Below are positions 51,483 through 59,485 of a DNA stretch of 64,000 bases, one piece after another (the stretch's first letter is position 1; every line of letters begins with the position of its first letter). The stretch comes from Arthrobacter sp. ISL-95. GTDB lineage: Bacteria > Actinomycetota > Actinomycetes > Actinomycetales > Micrococcaceae. The notes beneath the pieces are model-generated. The model was given only the letters and a program-made list of their open reading frames with translations, was not told the DNA's origin and searched no databases. The translations under genes were made by a program, and so were the position numbers. The stretch lies in assembly GCF_018613695.1 (NCBI RefSeq), contig NZ_JAGGPR010000008.1, positions 149,894-213,893 on the forward strand, written 5' to 3'.

Positions 51483-52655
51483 CTAGTCGTCCAGCCGCAC
51501 GCCCCGCAGCAGCAACATGGTTCCGCCCACGGCAACTGCGGAGGCCAGGAACACGCCCGCCGCGCCAAGGCCCACCGCCACAACACCGATTGCGCTGGGC
51601 AGGATCACTTGTCCCACCCTGTTTCCGGCCAACCGCAGGGCGAGCGCACGCCCGCGTTGGCCTTCGGGGGCTTGAGCCGAGAGCCAGGACATGGTGAGGG
51701 GTTGACCGATTCCCAGGCCCAAGCCGAGGAACGCCATGACGATGAACAACAACCACTCCGGCATCGGAATGGCCGCGACACCCAGGGCAACTGTGGAGAT
51801 GGCCAGGCTGAGGACCAACAGCTTCATCCGGCCCAGTTTGCGGGACATGCTGCCCAGCCCCAGCCGCGAAACCATGGAGAACAGGGCTCGAACGGTCAGC
51901 ATGAGGCCCACTGTGGCTGCGGTCAGGCCCCGCTCCGCGCCTAGTGCCGGCAGGTAGACAACGGTCAGGTCTACTACTGCCAGGACGGTGGCGCTGGTTG
52001 CCAACGCACGGACCACCCCCGGGGTCCGGAGGAGAGCCACAGCGCTGCCCTTCGGTCCTCCCTTGGCGGTGCGCCTCCCCTGGCTGACCCTTGAAGAAAT
52101 CACGAACGTGGTCAGGAACAGCACCAAGCTCATGACCGTCGCTAGCAGGAAGATGGCCTGCGTGTTCGGGCGAACAGAGGCACCACCCACTACGGAAATG
52201 GCCAACGGTCCCAAGGCTTGGCCCAGCGATGCGGCGAAGGTCAGGTACCCGAAAGCAGAGTCCAAGCGCGAGGAAGCAGCGTTGTTCGCCACCACCGCCT
52301 GCTGCCCCACCACGCAGGCCAGCTGACCCGCGCCTAGAAGCGCTGTTCCGGCAACGAGCGCCGGAACCGAGGTCCCCCAGAACAGCAGAAACGCGGAACA
52401 GCCCAGTACGACGGCGGCCCCGATCGCCATGAGCCTGCGCTCACCCAGGCGGTCCACCAGTCCGCCGATGGGCAGGGCAAGCAACAGGGGAAACACTGCG
52501 TAGCTCGCGGCGAGAAGACCCAACGCGAACCCGGGAACGTCCAGTTCAAGCGCCCGGTACGTGGTGGCGGGCCGGACCAGGAAAGTGACAGCCTGAATGA
52601 GTGCGGAGTGAATCAGGAGTGCTGTGGACGAACGCCGTCCGAGTTCGCCGATCAT
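51483..52655 (-). CDS. MFS transporter coupled to a GntR regulator
   Basis: A 390-residue, 12-helix MFS protein: LALPIGGLVDRLGERRLM is the loop 2-3 motif, LGLGLGIGQPLTMSWLSAQAPEGQRGRA the later one. Its ATG overlaps the GntR gene's stop (ATGA), so the two are translationally coupled; a sugar or drug exporter role is open. Expression should follow the GntR operator at 53342-53357. Confidence 0.87.
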   Translation of the reverse strand: MIGELGRRSSTALLIHSALIQAVTFLVRPATTYRALELDVPGFALGLLAASYAVFPLLLALPIGGLVDRLGERRLMAIGAAVVLGCSAFLLFWGTSVPALVAGTALLGAGQLACVVGQQAVVANNAASSRLDSAFGYLTFAASLGQALGPLAISVVGGASVRPNTQAIFLLATVMSLVLFLTTFVISSRVSQGRRTAKGGPKGSAVALLRTPGVVRALATSATVLAVVDLTVVYLPALGAERGLTAATVGLMLTVRALFSMVSRLGLGSMSRKLGRMKLLVLSLAISTVALGVAAIPMPEWLLFIVMAFLGLGLGIGQPLTMSWLSAQAPEGQRGRALALRLAGNRVGQVILPSAIGVVAVGLGAAGVFLASAVAVGGTMLLLRGVRLDD

Positions 52656-53317
52656 TCGACCACGAGGCCCGTGCTTGAGATGACGCGCAAGGTCTCATCA
52701 CGTGCGCCGATCACGTGATCGAAAGCGACCTTGGCTGCCTTCTCCGCATCTTTCGAAGCGATGGCTTCGACCAGGAGCCGGTGATTGGCGAGTGCTTCAT
52801 CGCGTCGTTCGGGGGCGTTGTTGGTGAAGTATCTGTAGCGTTCAACCTGGCTGGTGATCTGCTCATGAAAGCGCTGGGCCCAAGAGTTTCGAGCGATCCT
52901 GGCGATGGCTGCGTGGAGGGCTACCCCATATTTCATGGCTTCATCGGCGAACTCCACCAGTGCGGCATTGCGCGCAACAATTCCCCGAAGTTCTTCAAGG
53001 TCTGCCGGGCTCGCGTTGGCGCACGCTTCCCGTGCCATCAGCGACTCCAAGGCAGCACGGACGTCGTACAGCTCCGAAATCGCCGTCTCGTCCAGCACCG
53101 GAACAATGACACCGCCGGTGGCTTGTTGCTCGAGCAGGCTCTCCGAAATGAGCCGCCGGATGGCTTCCCGTAGCGGGGTGCGGCTGACCTGCAGGGCTGC
53201 GGCCATGACGGGCTCGTAGATTCGCTCACCAGGTTTGAGTTCGAGGCTGAGGATCTGGCGCTTCAGCTCGCCGTAGACAACGTGTGCCCCTGTGTTTCTT
53301 GGCTGTGTATCCGCCAT
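52652..53317 (-). CDS. GntR-family (FadR/FCD) transcriptional regulator
   Basis: A 221-residue regulator. HTH: LELKPGERIYEPVMAAALQVSRTPLREAIRRL. FCD all-helical ligand domain: ELYDVRAALESLMAREA, then LHAAIARIARNS with metal-binding histidine and HRLLVEAIASKD. The ATG at 53317 removes 94 codons of a longer frame that runs through a 27-bp hairpin. A perfect 16-bp palindrome of GntR type lies 25 bp upstream. Heads an operon with the MFS gene. Confidence 0.92.
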   Translation of the reverse strand: MADTQPRNTGAHVVYGELKRQILSLELKPGERIYEPVMAAALQVSRTPLREAIRRLISESLLEQQATGGVIVPVLDETAISELYDVRAALESLMAREACANASPADLEELRGIVARNAALVEFADEAMKYGVALHAAIARIARNSWAQRFHEQITSQVERYRYFTNNAPERRDEALANHRLLVEAIASKDAEKAAKVAFDHVIGARDETLRVISSTGLVVE

Positions 53318-53341
53318 GCTGGGCCGCCCGTCAAAGAAGTG

Positions 53342-53357
53342 TACTTGTATACAAGTA
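53342..53357. promoter_or_regulatory. Putative GntR operator
   Basis: TACTTGTATACAAGTA is a perfect 16-bp palindrome with the TNGTATACNA core found in many FadR/GntR operators. It lies 25 bp upstream of the GntR start codon. Confidence 0.8.
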
Positions 53358-53388
53358 TCCACTATCTCCTGAGCGCCCCGCAACCACA

Positions 53389-53453
53389 GCAACGCGGGGT
53401 CACTTATGGCCCCTTCCAGCGCCCAAAAGGGGCCATAAGTGACCCCGCGTTGC
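53389..53453. repeat. Perfect 27-bp inverted repeat
   Basis: Arms 53389-53415 and 53427-53453 are exact complements with an 11-nt loop. It lies in the 284-bp gap between divergent GntR and glycanase genes. No T-tract follows. Confidence 0.9.
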
Positions 53454-53601
53454 TTGAATGGAGGTGACCACTTCTGACTGACCACGAACGAGCCTGTTCG
53501 AATGCCTTGTTGCCGCGCCAAGAGCCTCATAGTCTCGGCTTGCCCGGCCTTCCCGGAAACCGGGCAGCACCCGATGAAACCCGCGACGATGAGGTCCACC
53601 C

Positions 53602-56600
53602 ATGGCGTTTACCGCTCGAAGAATCCGAAGGCCTGTGGCAGTGCTGGCGGCAGCTGTCACTGCAGCGGCCGGCCTTGCGCTCATGCCCGCAATTACACCG
53701 CAAGCACACGCGGCCGATACAACCGCCGTCACCATCACTCCGAACCCGGCCAGCCGTGGCGAAGCGTTCGAAGGTTGGGGCACCAGCCTGGTCTGGTTCG
53801 CGAATGCGACGGCGGGTTACTCGCCTGAGCTGCGTGAGGAGCTGTACCAGAAGGTCTTTGGCGAGAACGGGCTGAACCTCAACATCGCCCGGTACAACGT
53901 GGGTGGTGGCAACGCCTCGGACGTCGCCGACTACCTGAATGACGGCAGCGCTGTGGAGGGATGGTGGAAGCCGGTGGCTGAAGCGCAACCCGGTCAGCCG
54001 GCGTCGAACCTTTACAACCCGGACGGAACCGTAGACAAGACGCAGGCCAACAAGCTCGCGTTCCTGAACGAGTGGGATCCGGACGACCCCGCCTCCTACA
54101 ACCCCGACGCCGACGAGAATCAGCGTTGGTGGGTGGAACGCCTCGCCGCGGACCAGCAGATCACCCACTGGGAAGCCTTCAGCAACTCCCCTCCGTGGTT
54201 CATGACCAAGAGCGGTTACGTGTCCGGCCAAGTGAACACCAATAAGGGCGAGAATCTGCTGCCCGAAGCCGAGGCGAAGTTCGCCGCCTACATGAGGAAC
54301 GCCGTCGAGCTTCTCGAAAAAGGCAGCGGCATCAAAGTGGACACCGTTGATCCGTTCAACGAGCCGAACTCGGGTTACTGGGGTACGGACATTGACGCCG
54401 CCACCGGCAAGCCGCCCACCACGTACACGCAAAAACAGGAGGGCGCGCTGATCTATCCCGCCGCCCAGGATCGCGTGACCAAGTTGCTGGCCGCGGAACT
54501 CGAAAAGGGCAGCACGGACGCCGTCATCTCCGCGATGGACGAGACCGATCCCACCAAGTTCATGACCAACTGGAACGGCTACAGCCAGGAGGCCAAGGAC
54601 GCCGTTGCGCAGCTCAACGTCCACACCTACGGCACCAATGATCGCCGCAGGGTCCGCGACCTCGCCAACTCCACGGACAAGCCGCTGTGGATGAGCGAGG
54701 TTGGCGGCTTCTGGACGGGCAACCCCGCGCTCGGCGACTCCACCAGCGGCTGGGACCGCTCCAACATCACCAACGGCTTGGGCATCGCGGGCCGGATGGT
54801 CAATGACCTCCGCGAGCTCGATCCCAACGCCTGGGTGTTCTGGCAGCCTGTGGAGGACACGTACAAGCAAGAGAAGGCCGACAAAGGCTGGGGCTCCATC
54901 TACGTTGACTTCGACTGCAACTACGAAGGCCGCGAAGGCTTCTCCAACCGCCGCATCAACGACGGCGCAACCGGGGAACAAGCCAAATGCAAGGTCCTGA
55001 CCAACCAGAAATACAACACCACCCGGAACTTCACGCACTACATCCGGCCCGGCGACTTCCTCATCCAGAACGACAACGCCAAGACCGCCAGCGCCCTCCG
55101 CGCCGACGGAAACGGCGCCACATTGGTTCACTTCAATGACACCCCGACGCCGGAAAAGGTCACCATCGATCTCAGCCGCTTCGGTGAAATCGCCCCCGGC
55201 GCCAAGGTCACGCCCGTGGTCACCACCAAGTCGCCGCTGGACGACATCGAGAAGAACGCCCTCGTGAAGGGTGCGCCGGTAGCAGTTGATGCCACGGCCA
55301 AGTCCGCCACGCTCGAGGTTCCTGCCGCATCAGTGGTGACATTCGTCGTCGACGGCGTCAGTGGAGTTTCGGAGGACGCCGCACCCGTGCAGGACGGCCA
55401 CAGCTATCACCTCAGCGGTGAGGCGAGCGGCAAATACCTGACCGGGCGTGGGAACGGCACCGCCTCGATCGAAGAACTCGGCACCGACGCCGCTGGTGTG
55501 GCTCCGCAGATGTGGACGTTCAACGCCGTGTCTGCGGAAGATGAGTTCGCGAACGATCGCCGTTGGGTTCTTACGAACAAGGATGGCCGAGTACTCACAG
55601 GCAACGGTGGAGTGCTGAACGGCAGCCAGAGCGGGCCGGCAACACTGGCTTCCCTGACGTTGGATCAGGCCAAGGCCACTCCCTCTGCACAGTGGACAGT
55701 GACGACGGAGAACGGCAAGCAATGGTCCCTGGTGAACGCAGGCGCCGCGATTGCCCTGCAAGTTTCGGGCAACCAGACAAGGGCGGGAACCTCCGTGGCC
55801 CTGGCAACCTCTACCGGAACCACAGCAACCGCTGCCGCCAACCCGCACCAGGCCTGGGCTTTCACGGACATTGCAGATCTCAAGCTCTTGGGAGTTTCCC
55901 CTGTTGAGCTGAGCACGCCCGTAGGGACTGCGCCGGTCCTGCCAGCCACGGTCACGCCCGTTTACGAGGCAGGCCCCGGCAAGCAGTTGGCCGTCACCTG
56001 GGCACCGGTGGATCCTTCCTCATGGCAGAAGGCCGGCAAAGTAACGGTCTACGGTTCAGGGGTTGACCCGTACGGTCAAACCTTCGAAGCCGTTCTCACG
56101 GTCACGGTGGGCTCCTACATCGCCACGGACCCTGTTTCCGTGACCGTTGGAACCGGATCATCGGTGGCTTCCATACAGGCCTTGGCTCCGGCCAGCGTGC
56201 CTGGACAGATCGCCGATGGTCCCGCCCGGAATCCACTGGCCGTCACCTGGGACTGGTCCGCAGTGGCAGTATCAGCTCTGCAAAACCCGGGCACCGTCAC
56301 GGTACCCGGAACCGCCAACGGCCTCCCGGCCTCGCTGACCATCATTGTGGTGGACCGCGTTCCTGTAGCCAACATCTGCAAGGACGACCCCACCACCACG
56401 GCCACCGCAAGCTACACCGAGGGCTCCTACATCGCGAAGAACACCTGCGATGCCAACGCCACCACGCGCTGGTCCAACTGGGTAAGCGGCGGCCGTGCCG
56501 GTGACAGCCTGAGCTACGCCTTCAGCCGCGACTACACCGTTTCCTCCGTGACCGTCACGTCCGCGGAAAAGGTTGCGGCGAGCCTTAAAGTCCAGTACCA

Positions 56601-57120
56601 GGACGCCTCCGGAACATGGAAGGACACCTCCGCGGGAACCATCACAGGACTCTCGATCTCTACACCGACCACCGTCCGTTTCGACCCCGTCACCACCCGT
56701 GGGATCAGGGTTTCGTTCGTGACCACGGCGTCGTACACAAAGATCGCTGAGGTTGCCATCGCCGGTTCCCGCCTGGCCGACGCCGGGCTTGCCGACCTCG
56801 GCCGACTCCTCGTCAACCAGGCCTCGGTAGTGGGCTTCGCCCCGGGGACCACCGACTACCGGGCGCTGACGACGTCGGCGACTCCCGCCGTCGTCGGCTA
56901 CCCGCTGGACACCAACGCAAAGGTAACCGTGCAGCAGCCCACCGTTGAGAACCCGACGGCGGTGATCACCGTGACAGCGCCGGACGGCACCACCAAGGAG
57001 TACCGAGTGACGGTGTCCACGGGCAAGGACGCGTGCAAGAACGATGGCTGGAAGACGAGCCCATCGCCCGTGTTCAAGAACCAAGGACAGTGCGTGAGTT
57101 ACTTTGCAGGTGGGCAATAA
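53602..57120 (+). CDS. Secreted multidomain GH30-type glycoside hydrolase (endo-beta-1,6-galactanase-like)
   Basis: A 1172-residue secreted enzyme. Signal peptide: basic start, hydrophobic 11-28, likely cleavage after QAHA near residue 37. GH30-like catalytic domain at about 42-590: GEAFEGWGTSLVWFANATAGY, FSNSPPWFMT, acid/base Glu254 in PFNEPNSGYW and nucleophile Glu366 in WMSEVGGFW. A ricin/RICIN-like beta-trefoil follows at about 595-760, then two bacterial Ig-like domains (about 770-845 and 850-930), an F5/8 type C (discoidin) carbohydrate-binding domain (about 935-1060) and a C-terminal module ending with two Cys. Likely substrate is a plant arabinogalactan-type beta-1,6-galactan; other GH30 activities cannot be excluded. 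Followed by a terminator at 57139. Confidence 0.88.
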   Translation: MAFTARRIRRPVAVLAAAVTAAAGLALMPAITPQAHAADTTAVTITPNPASRGEAFEGWGTSLVWFANATAGYSPELREELYQKVFGENGLNLNIARYNVGGGNASDVADYLNDGSAVEGWWKPVAEAQPGQPASNLYNPDGTVDKTQANKLAFLNEWDPDDPASYNPDADENQRWWVERLAADQQITHWEAFSNSPPWFMTKSGYVSGQVNTNKGENLLPEAEAKFAAYMRNAVELLEKGSGIKVDTVDPFNEPNSGYWGTDIDAATGKPPTTYTQKQEGALIYPAAQDRVTKLLAAELEKGSTDAVISAMDETDPTKFMTNWNGYSQEAKDAVAQLNVHTYGTNDRRRVRDLANSTDKPLWMSEVGGFWTGNPALGDSTSGWDRSNITNGLGIAGRMVNDLRELDPNAWVFWQPVEDTYKQEKADKGWGSIYVDFDCNYEGREGFSNRRINDGATGEQAKCKVLTNQKYNTTRNFTHYIRPGDFLIQNDNAKTASALRADGNGATLVHFNDTPTPEKVTIDLSRFGEIAPGAKVTPVVTTKSPLDDIEKNALVKGAPVAVDATAKSATLEVPAASVVTFVVDGVSGVSEDAAPVQDGHSYHLSGEASGKYLTGRGNGTASIEELGTDAAGVAPQMWTFNAVSAEDEFANDRRWVLTNKDGRVLTGNGGVLNGSQSGPATLASLTLDQAKATPSAQWTVTTENGKQWSLVNAGAAIALQVSGNQTRAGTSVALATSTGTTATAAANPHQAWAFTDIADLKLLGVSPVELSTPVGTAPVLPATVTPVYEAGPGKQLAVTWAPVDPSSWQKAGKVTVYGSGVDPYGQTFEAVLTVTVGSYIATDPVSVTVGTGSSVASIQALAPASVPGQIADGPARNPLAVTWDWSAVAVSALQNPGTVTVPGTANGLPASLTIIVVDRVPVANICKDDPTTTATASYTEGSYIAKNTCDANATTRWSNWVSGGRAGDSLSYAFSRDYTVSSVTVTSAEKVAASLKVQYQDASGTWKDTSAGTITGLSISTPTTVRFDPVTTRGIRVSFVTTASYTKIAEVAIAGSRLADAGLADLGRLLVNQASVVGFAPGTTDYRALTTSATPAVVGYPLDTNAKVTVQQPTVENPTAVITVTAPDGTTKEYRVTVSTGKDACKNDGWKTSPSPVFKNQGQCVSYFAGGQ

Positions 57121-57138
57121 GAAAATTCTGGGTTAGTG

Positions 57139-57170
57139 AGGCCCCTCGGGATTTTGATCCTGAGGGGCCT
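57139..57170 (+). terminator. Hairpin terminator after the glycanase gene
   Basis: AGGCCCCTC/GAGGGGCCT arms extended by GGA/TCC and one G-U pair give 13 stem pairs around a 6-nt loop, 19 bp after the stop. Confidence 0.85.
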
Positions 57171-57210
57171 TGCTGTGTCTTCACCGAAGTGGGATGAGTA
57201 CGTGCAAATG

Positions 57211-57254
57211 AACAGCTAATTGCCCGTAGCTGTTATTTAGAGGCTAAAATAACA
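57211..57254. promoter_or_regulatory. Two overlapping inverted repeats and -10 region upstream of the Fic gene
   Basis: AACAGCTA-N8-TAGCTGTT (57211-57234) and TGTTATTT-N8-AAATAACA (57231-57254) share TGTT, both with eight-base spacers. A TAAAAT -10-like box lies at 57245-57250. Unusually AT-rich for this genome. Confidence 0.6.
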
Positions 57255-57363
57255 ATAAAGGACACCTTACTAGGCTTTGGAGGCCCTCTTGCCAGTGTGG
57301 CCAGCGCATGGCAACAAGGTAATGCCCTGGAAATCATCAGGTCGTCCCCCACGGGAGGACCGC

Positions 57364-58473
57364 ATGTTCACCGAAGTCGAAGTTTCACTTCCGCCCAGAA
57401 TTGCCGGGCTTTGGTTCGAACCCGGCCGGGAAACGATGGTGGCACTCGAAGAGGCCGCTGTTGCCGTCGCATCGTTGGACGTGTCGGCGGGTTCTCGCAT
57501 GGCTGCCATCAGCGGCTTTCTGCTGCGAAGCGAAGCGGTTTCCTCTTCAAAGATCGAGCATGTGGACGCCAACCGCAACGATTACGCCCGCGCCTTGATC
57601 GGTCTGAAGGCCACCGATCAAGCGAGATCCATGGTCGCAGCAGCGGAAGCCGTGCAGAGCATGATCAGCGATGCAGGGGACACTGGCGAGGTCCGTTTGG
57701 AGGCTCTGCTTAAGGCCCACAAGGCCCTGATGAAAGACGACCCAATGGACGGGCACAACGCCGGTTCATTCCGGAATGTGCAGAATTGGATCGGCGGAAG
57801 TGACTACTCACCTCGAGGAGCCATCCACGTTCCCCCTCCGCCGGCGCTGGTACCCGAACTCATGGACGACCTCATGGCATTCTGTGCCCGGAAGGACGTC
57901 CCCATCATGGCGCAGGCGGCCATTGCCCATGCCCACTTTGAGTCCATCCACCCTTTTACCGACGGTAATGGCCGAATAGGACGTGCTCTGATCGGTACAA
58001 TTTCACGTCGTAGAAGACTGACCAAGAACACGGTCACGCCCATAGCCTCTGCGATGGTAGCGGACGTGGAGACCTACTTTTCCTTACTCAACAATTACCG
58101 CAACGGTGACGCGGATCCATTCGTCCTCTATCTGGCAAAGTCAGCTATGCGTGCTTCCCAAGCCGCCAGTGAATCGGTCGCGGCTCTCGATGAGCTCCCG
58201 GCATTGTGGACCGACTTACTCCGCCCCAGGAAAAACTCTGCGGAAGCAAAGCTCATCCCTTGGCTGCTTGAACAGCCCGTTTTCGAAGCACACCGGGCAG
58301 CGTATGTCGCTGGTGTTGAGGAAACGTCCATATACAAAACCCTGAACCGAATGACCGAAGCCGGCGTGCTGTCCCTGGTCTCGCAATCGCAACGGAATCG
58401 CGCCTGGGCAGCGATGGAAGTCTTGGATGAGGTAGATCGTCTCAACCGGCGGCTGGCCCTCAAAGCCGTCTGA
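57364..58473 (+). CDS. Fic-family protein (AMP-transferase type)
   Basis: A 369-residue Fic protein. HPFTDGNGRIGR (from His196) is the complete catalytic motif, able to transfer AMP from ATP to target hydroxyls. A possible inhibitory helix motif S61-x3-E65-H66 (SSKIEH) lies N-terminal to it, as in class II Fic proteins, but with His in place of Gly/Asn. A C-terminal winged-helix segment (ETSIYKTLNRMTEAGVLSLVS) is typical of the class. The ATG at 57364 has GGGAGG before it; a TTG at 57277 and ATG at 57322 are in frame. No separate antitoxin gene; autoinhibition is expected. Confidence 0.92.
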   Translation: MFTEVEVSLPPRIAGLWFEPGRETMVALEEAAVAVASLDVSAGSRMAAISGFLLRSEAVSSSKIEHVDANRNDYARALIGLKATDQARSMVAAAEAVQSMISDAGDTGEVRLEALLKAHKALMKDDPMDGHNAGSFRNVQNWIGGSDYSPRGAIHVPPPPALVPELMDDLMAFCARKDVPIMAQAAIAHAHFESIHPFTDGNGRIGRALIGTISRRRRLTKNTVTPIASAMVADVETYFSLLNNYRNGDADPFVLYLAKSAMRASQAASESVAALDELPALWTDLLRPRKNSAEAKLIPWLLEQPVFEAHRAAYVAGVEETSIYKTLNRMTEAGVLSLVSQSQRNRAWAAMEVLDEVDRLNRRLALKAV

Positions 58474-58477
58474 GCTT

Positions 58478-59278
58478 TCAGTCGCGCACCCAGCGGTAGG
58501 GCGTGGTCGTGGAGACCTTGAGCAGCCCGGAGCGTTCCAGGATTGGCCGCGAGAATTCGGTGGAGTCGCTGTGGATGAGGGTCTTTCCCATCTCGAGTGC
58601 GGCCTGCGCGCGGCGGGCCGTCAATGCCCTGTAGATCCCGCGGCCGCGCCATTCTTCCCTGGTGGCACCACCCCAGATACCGGCGAAGGCTGTGCCGGGC
58701 ACTGGCTCCAGACGTCCTGCGCTGACTATTGTTCCGTCAGCCTCCGCCACCCACAATTGCATCCCGTCATCCAGCGAGAGCCTATGCAGCAGGGCATCAG
58801 CCATCTCATCTGAGACAGGCTCGCCGAAGACCTCGTCTTGCATCGCGCTCATCGCCCGGACGTCGGCTTCGTCCGTCACCTGCCGTAGGGTCACGCCGTC
58901 GGGAAGTGGCACAGCTGTGCTCAACGCCTTCGCTTCACCGATCATGATCGATTCGGCGTCGTCCTGGGTGAAGCCGTTCTCGATGAGGGCCTCGTGCAAA
59001 CCCGGAGCGTGGTCATGGCCACGGGATTTCCATTCCACCCTGGTGATGTCAGGTTCAGCACGGAAGAAGGCGACTGCCTCGGCAACGAGCCGCGTGATGG
59101 TGTGCGCATCCGCGTCACCGAGGTCCTGGTACGTGACGAAGCCGCGGCCCTTCATGAAAGTGACCAAACGCAGGGGGCCGTGCTGGGTGACCTTGAGGGC
59201 ACTCGGCGTCTCCGCGTCTGTGCGGAGGTTGGCGTCATACGCGGCGAGGAAGCGGGCTCGATCATCGGTTTGGCTCAT
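58478..59278 (-). CDS. GNAT-family N-acetyltransferase
   Basis: A 266-residue acetyltransferase. The acetyl-CoA site lies in ATREEWRGRGIYRALTARRA; an N-terminal degenerate GNAT-like half precedes it. TAGGCT six bases before the ATG suggests a leaderless transcript, and palindromic element copy A lies immediately upstream of that promoter. Converges with the Fic gene 4 bp away. Substrate unknown. Confidence 0.9.
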   Translation of the reverse strand: MSQTDDRARFLAAYDANLRTDAETPSALKVTQHGPLRLVTFMKGRGFVTYQDLGDADAHTITRLVAEAVAFFRAEPDITRVEWKSRGHDHAPGLHEALIENGFTQDDAESIMIGEAKALSTAVPLPDGVTLRQVTDEADVRAMSAMQDEVFGEPVSDEMADALLHRLSLDDGMQLWVAEADGTIVSAGRLEPVPGTAFAGIWGGATREEWRGRGIYRALTARRAQAALEMGKTLIHSDSTEFSRPILERSGLLKVSTTTPYRWVRD

Positions 59279-59309
59279 TCCGCGAGCCTACTGGAAGCCG
59301 GGGCCGCCC

Positions 59310-59371
59310 GATTCGATGGCTTGCTGCGCGTTAGATGGTAGGCATCGTCGAGTGCGCAGCTACGCATCGAA
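59310..59371 (+). repeat. Dispersed palindromic element, copy A
   Basis: 62 nt, GATTCGATGGC...TACGCATCGAA, with GCTGCGC/GCGCAGC arms and a GAT-GGTAGGC-ATC central stem-loop. About 85% identical to copy B, with a compensated base pair in the central stem (GAT/ATC here, GAC/GTC in B). Confidence 0.85.
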
Positions 59372-59423
59372 CCGGGTGAGCCGTTCAAGCTCTACCCCAC
59401 GTCAGAGCGACCCAATGGCCGCC

Positions 59424-59485
59424 GATTCGACGGCTCGCTGCGCAGAAGACGGTAGGAGTCGTCTAGTGCGCAGCTACGCATCGAA
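59424..59485 (+). repeat. Dispersed palindromic element, copy B, overlapping the DUF2264 stop codon
   Basis: 62 nt, same orientation as A, 52 bp away. The core AGACGGTAGGAGTCGTCT is identical to copy C at 21615. The minus strand TTCGATGCGTAG inside it encodes the last three residues (Phe-Asp-Ala) and the stop codon of the DUF2264 gene. Confidence 0.85.

Noticed and set aside
53389..53453. 27-bp hairpin as an ordinary Rho-independent terminator
   Set aside because: No T-tract follows on either strand and both flanking genes point away from it.
57277..57363. Longer Fic start at TTG 57277
   Set aside because: The ATG at 57364 has GGGAGG at good spacing; the extension is rich in Trp/Pro/Arg and not Fic-like.
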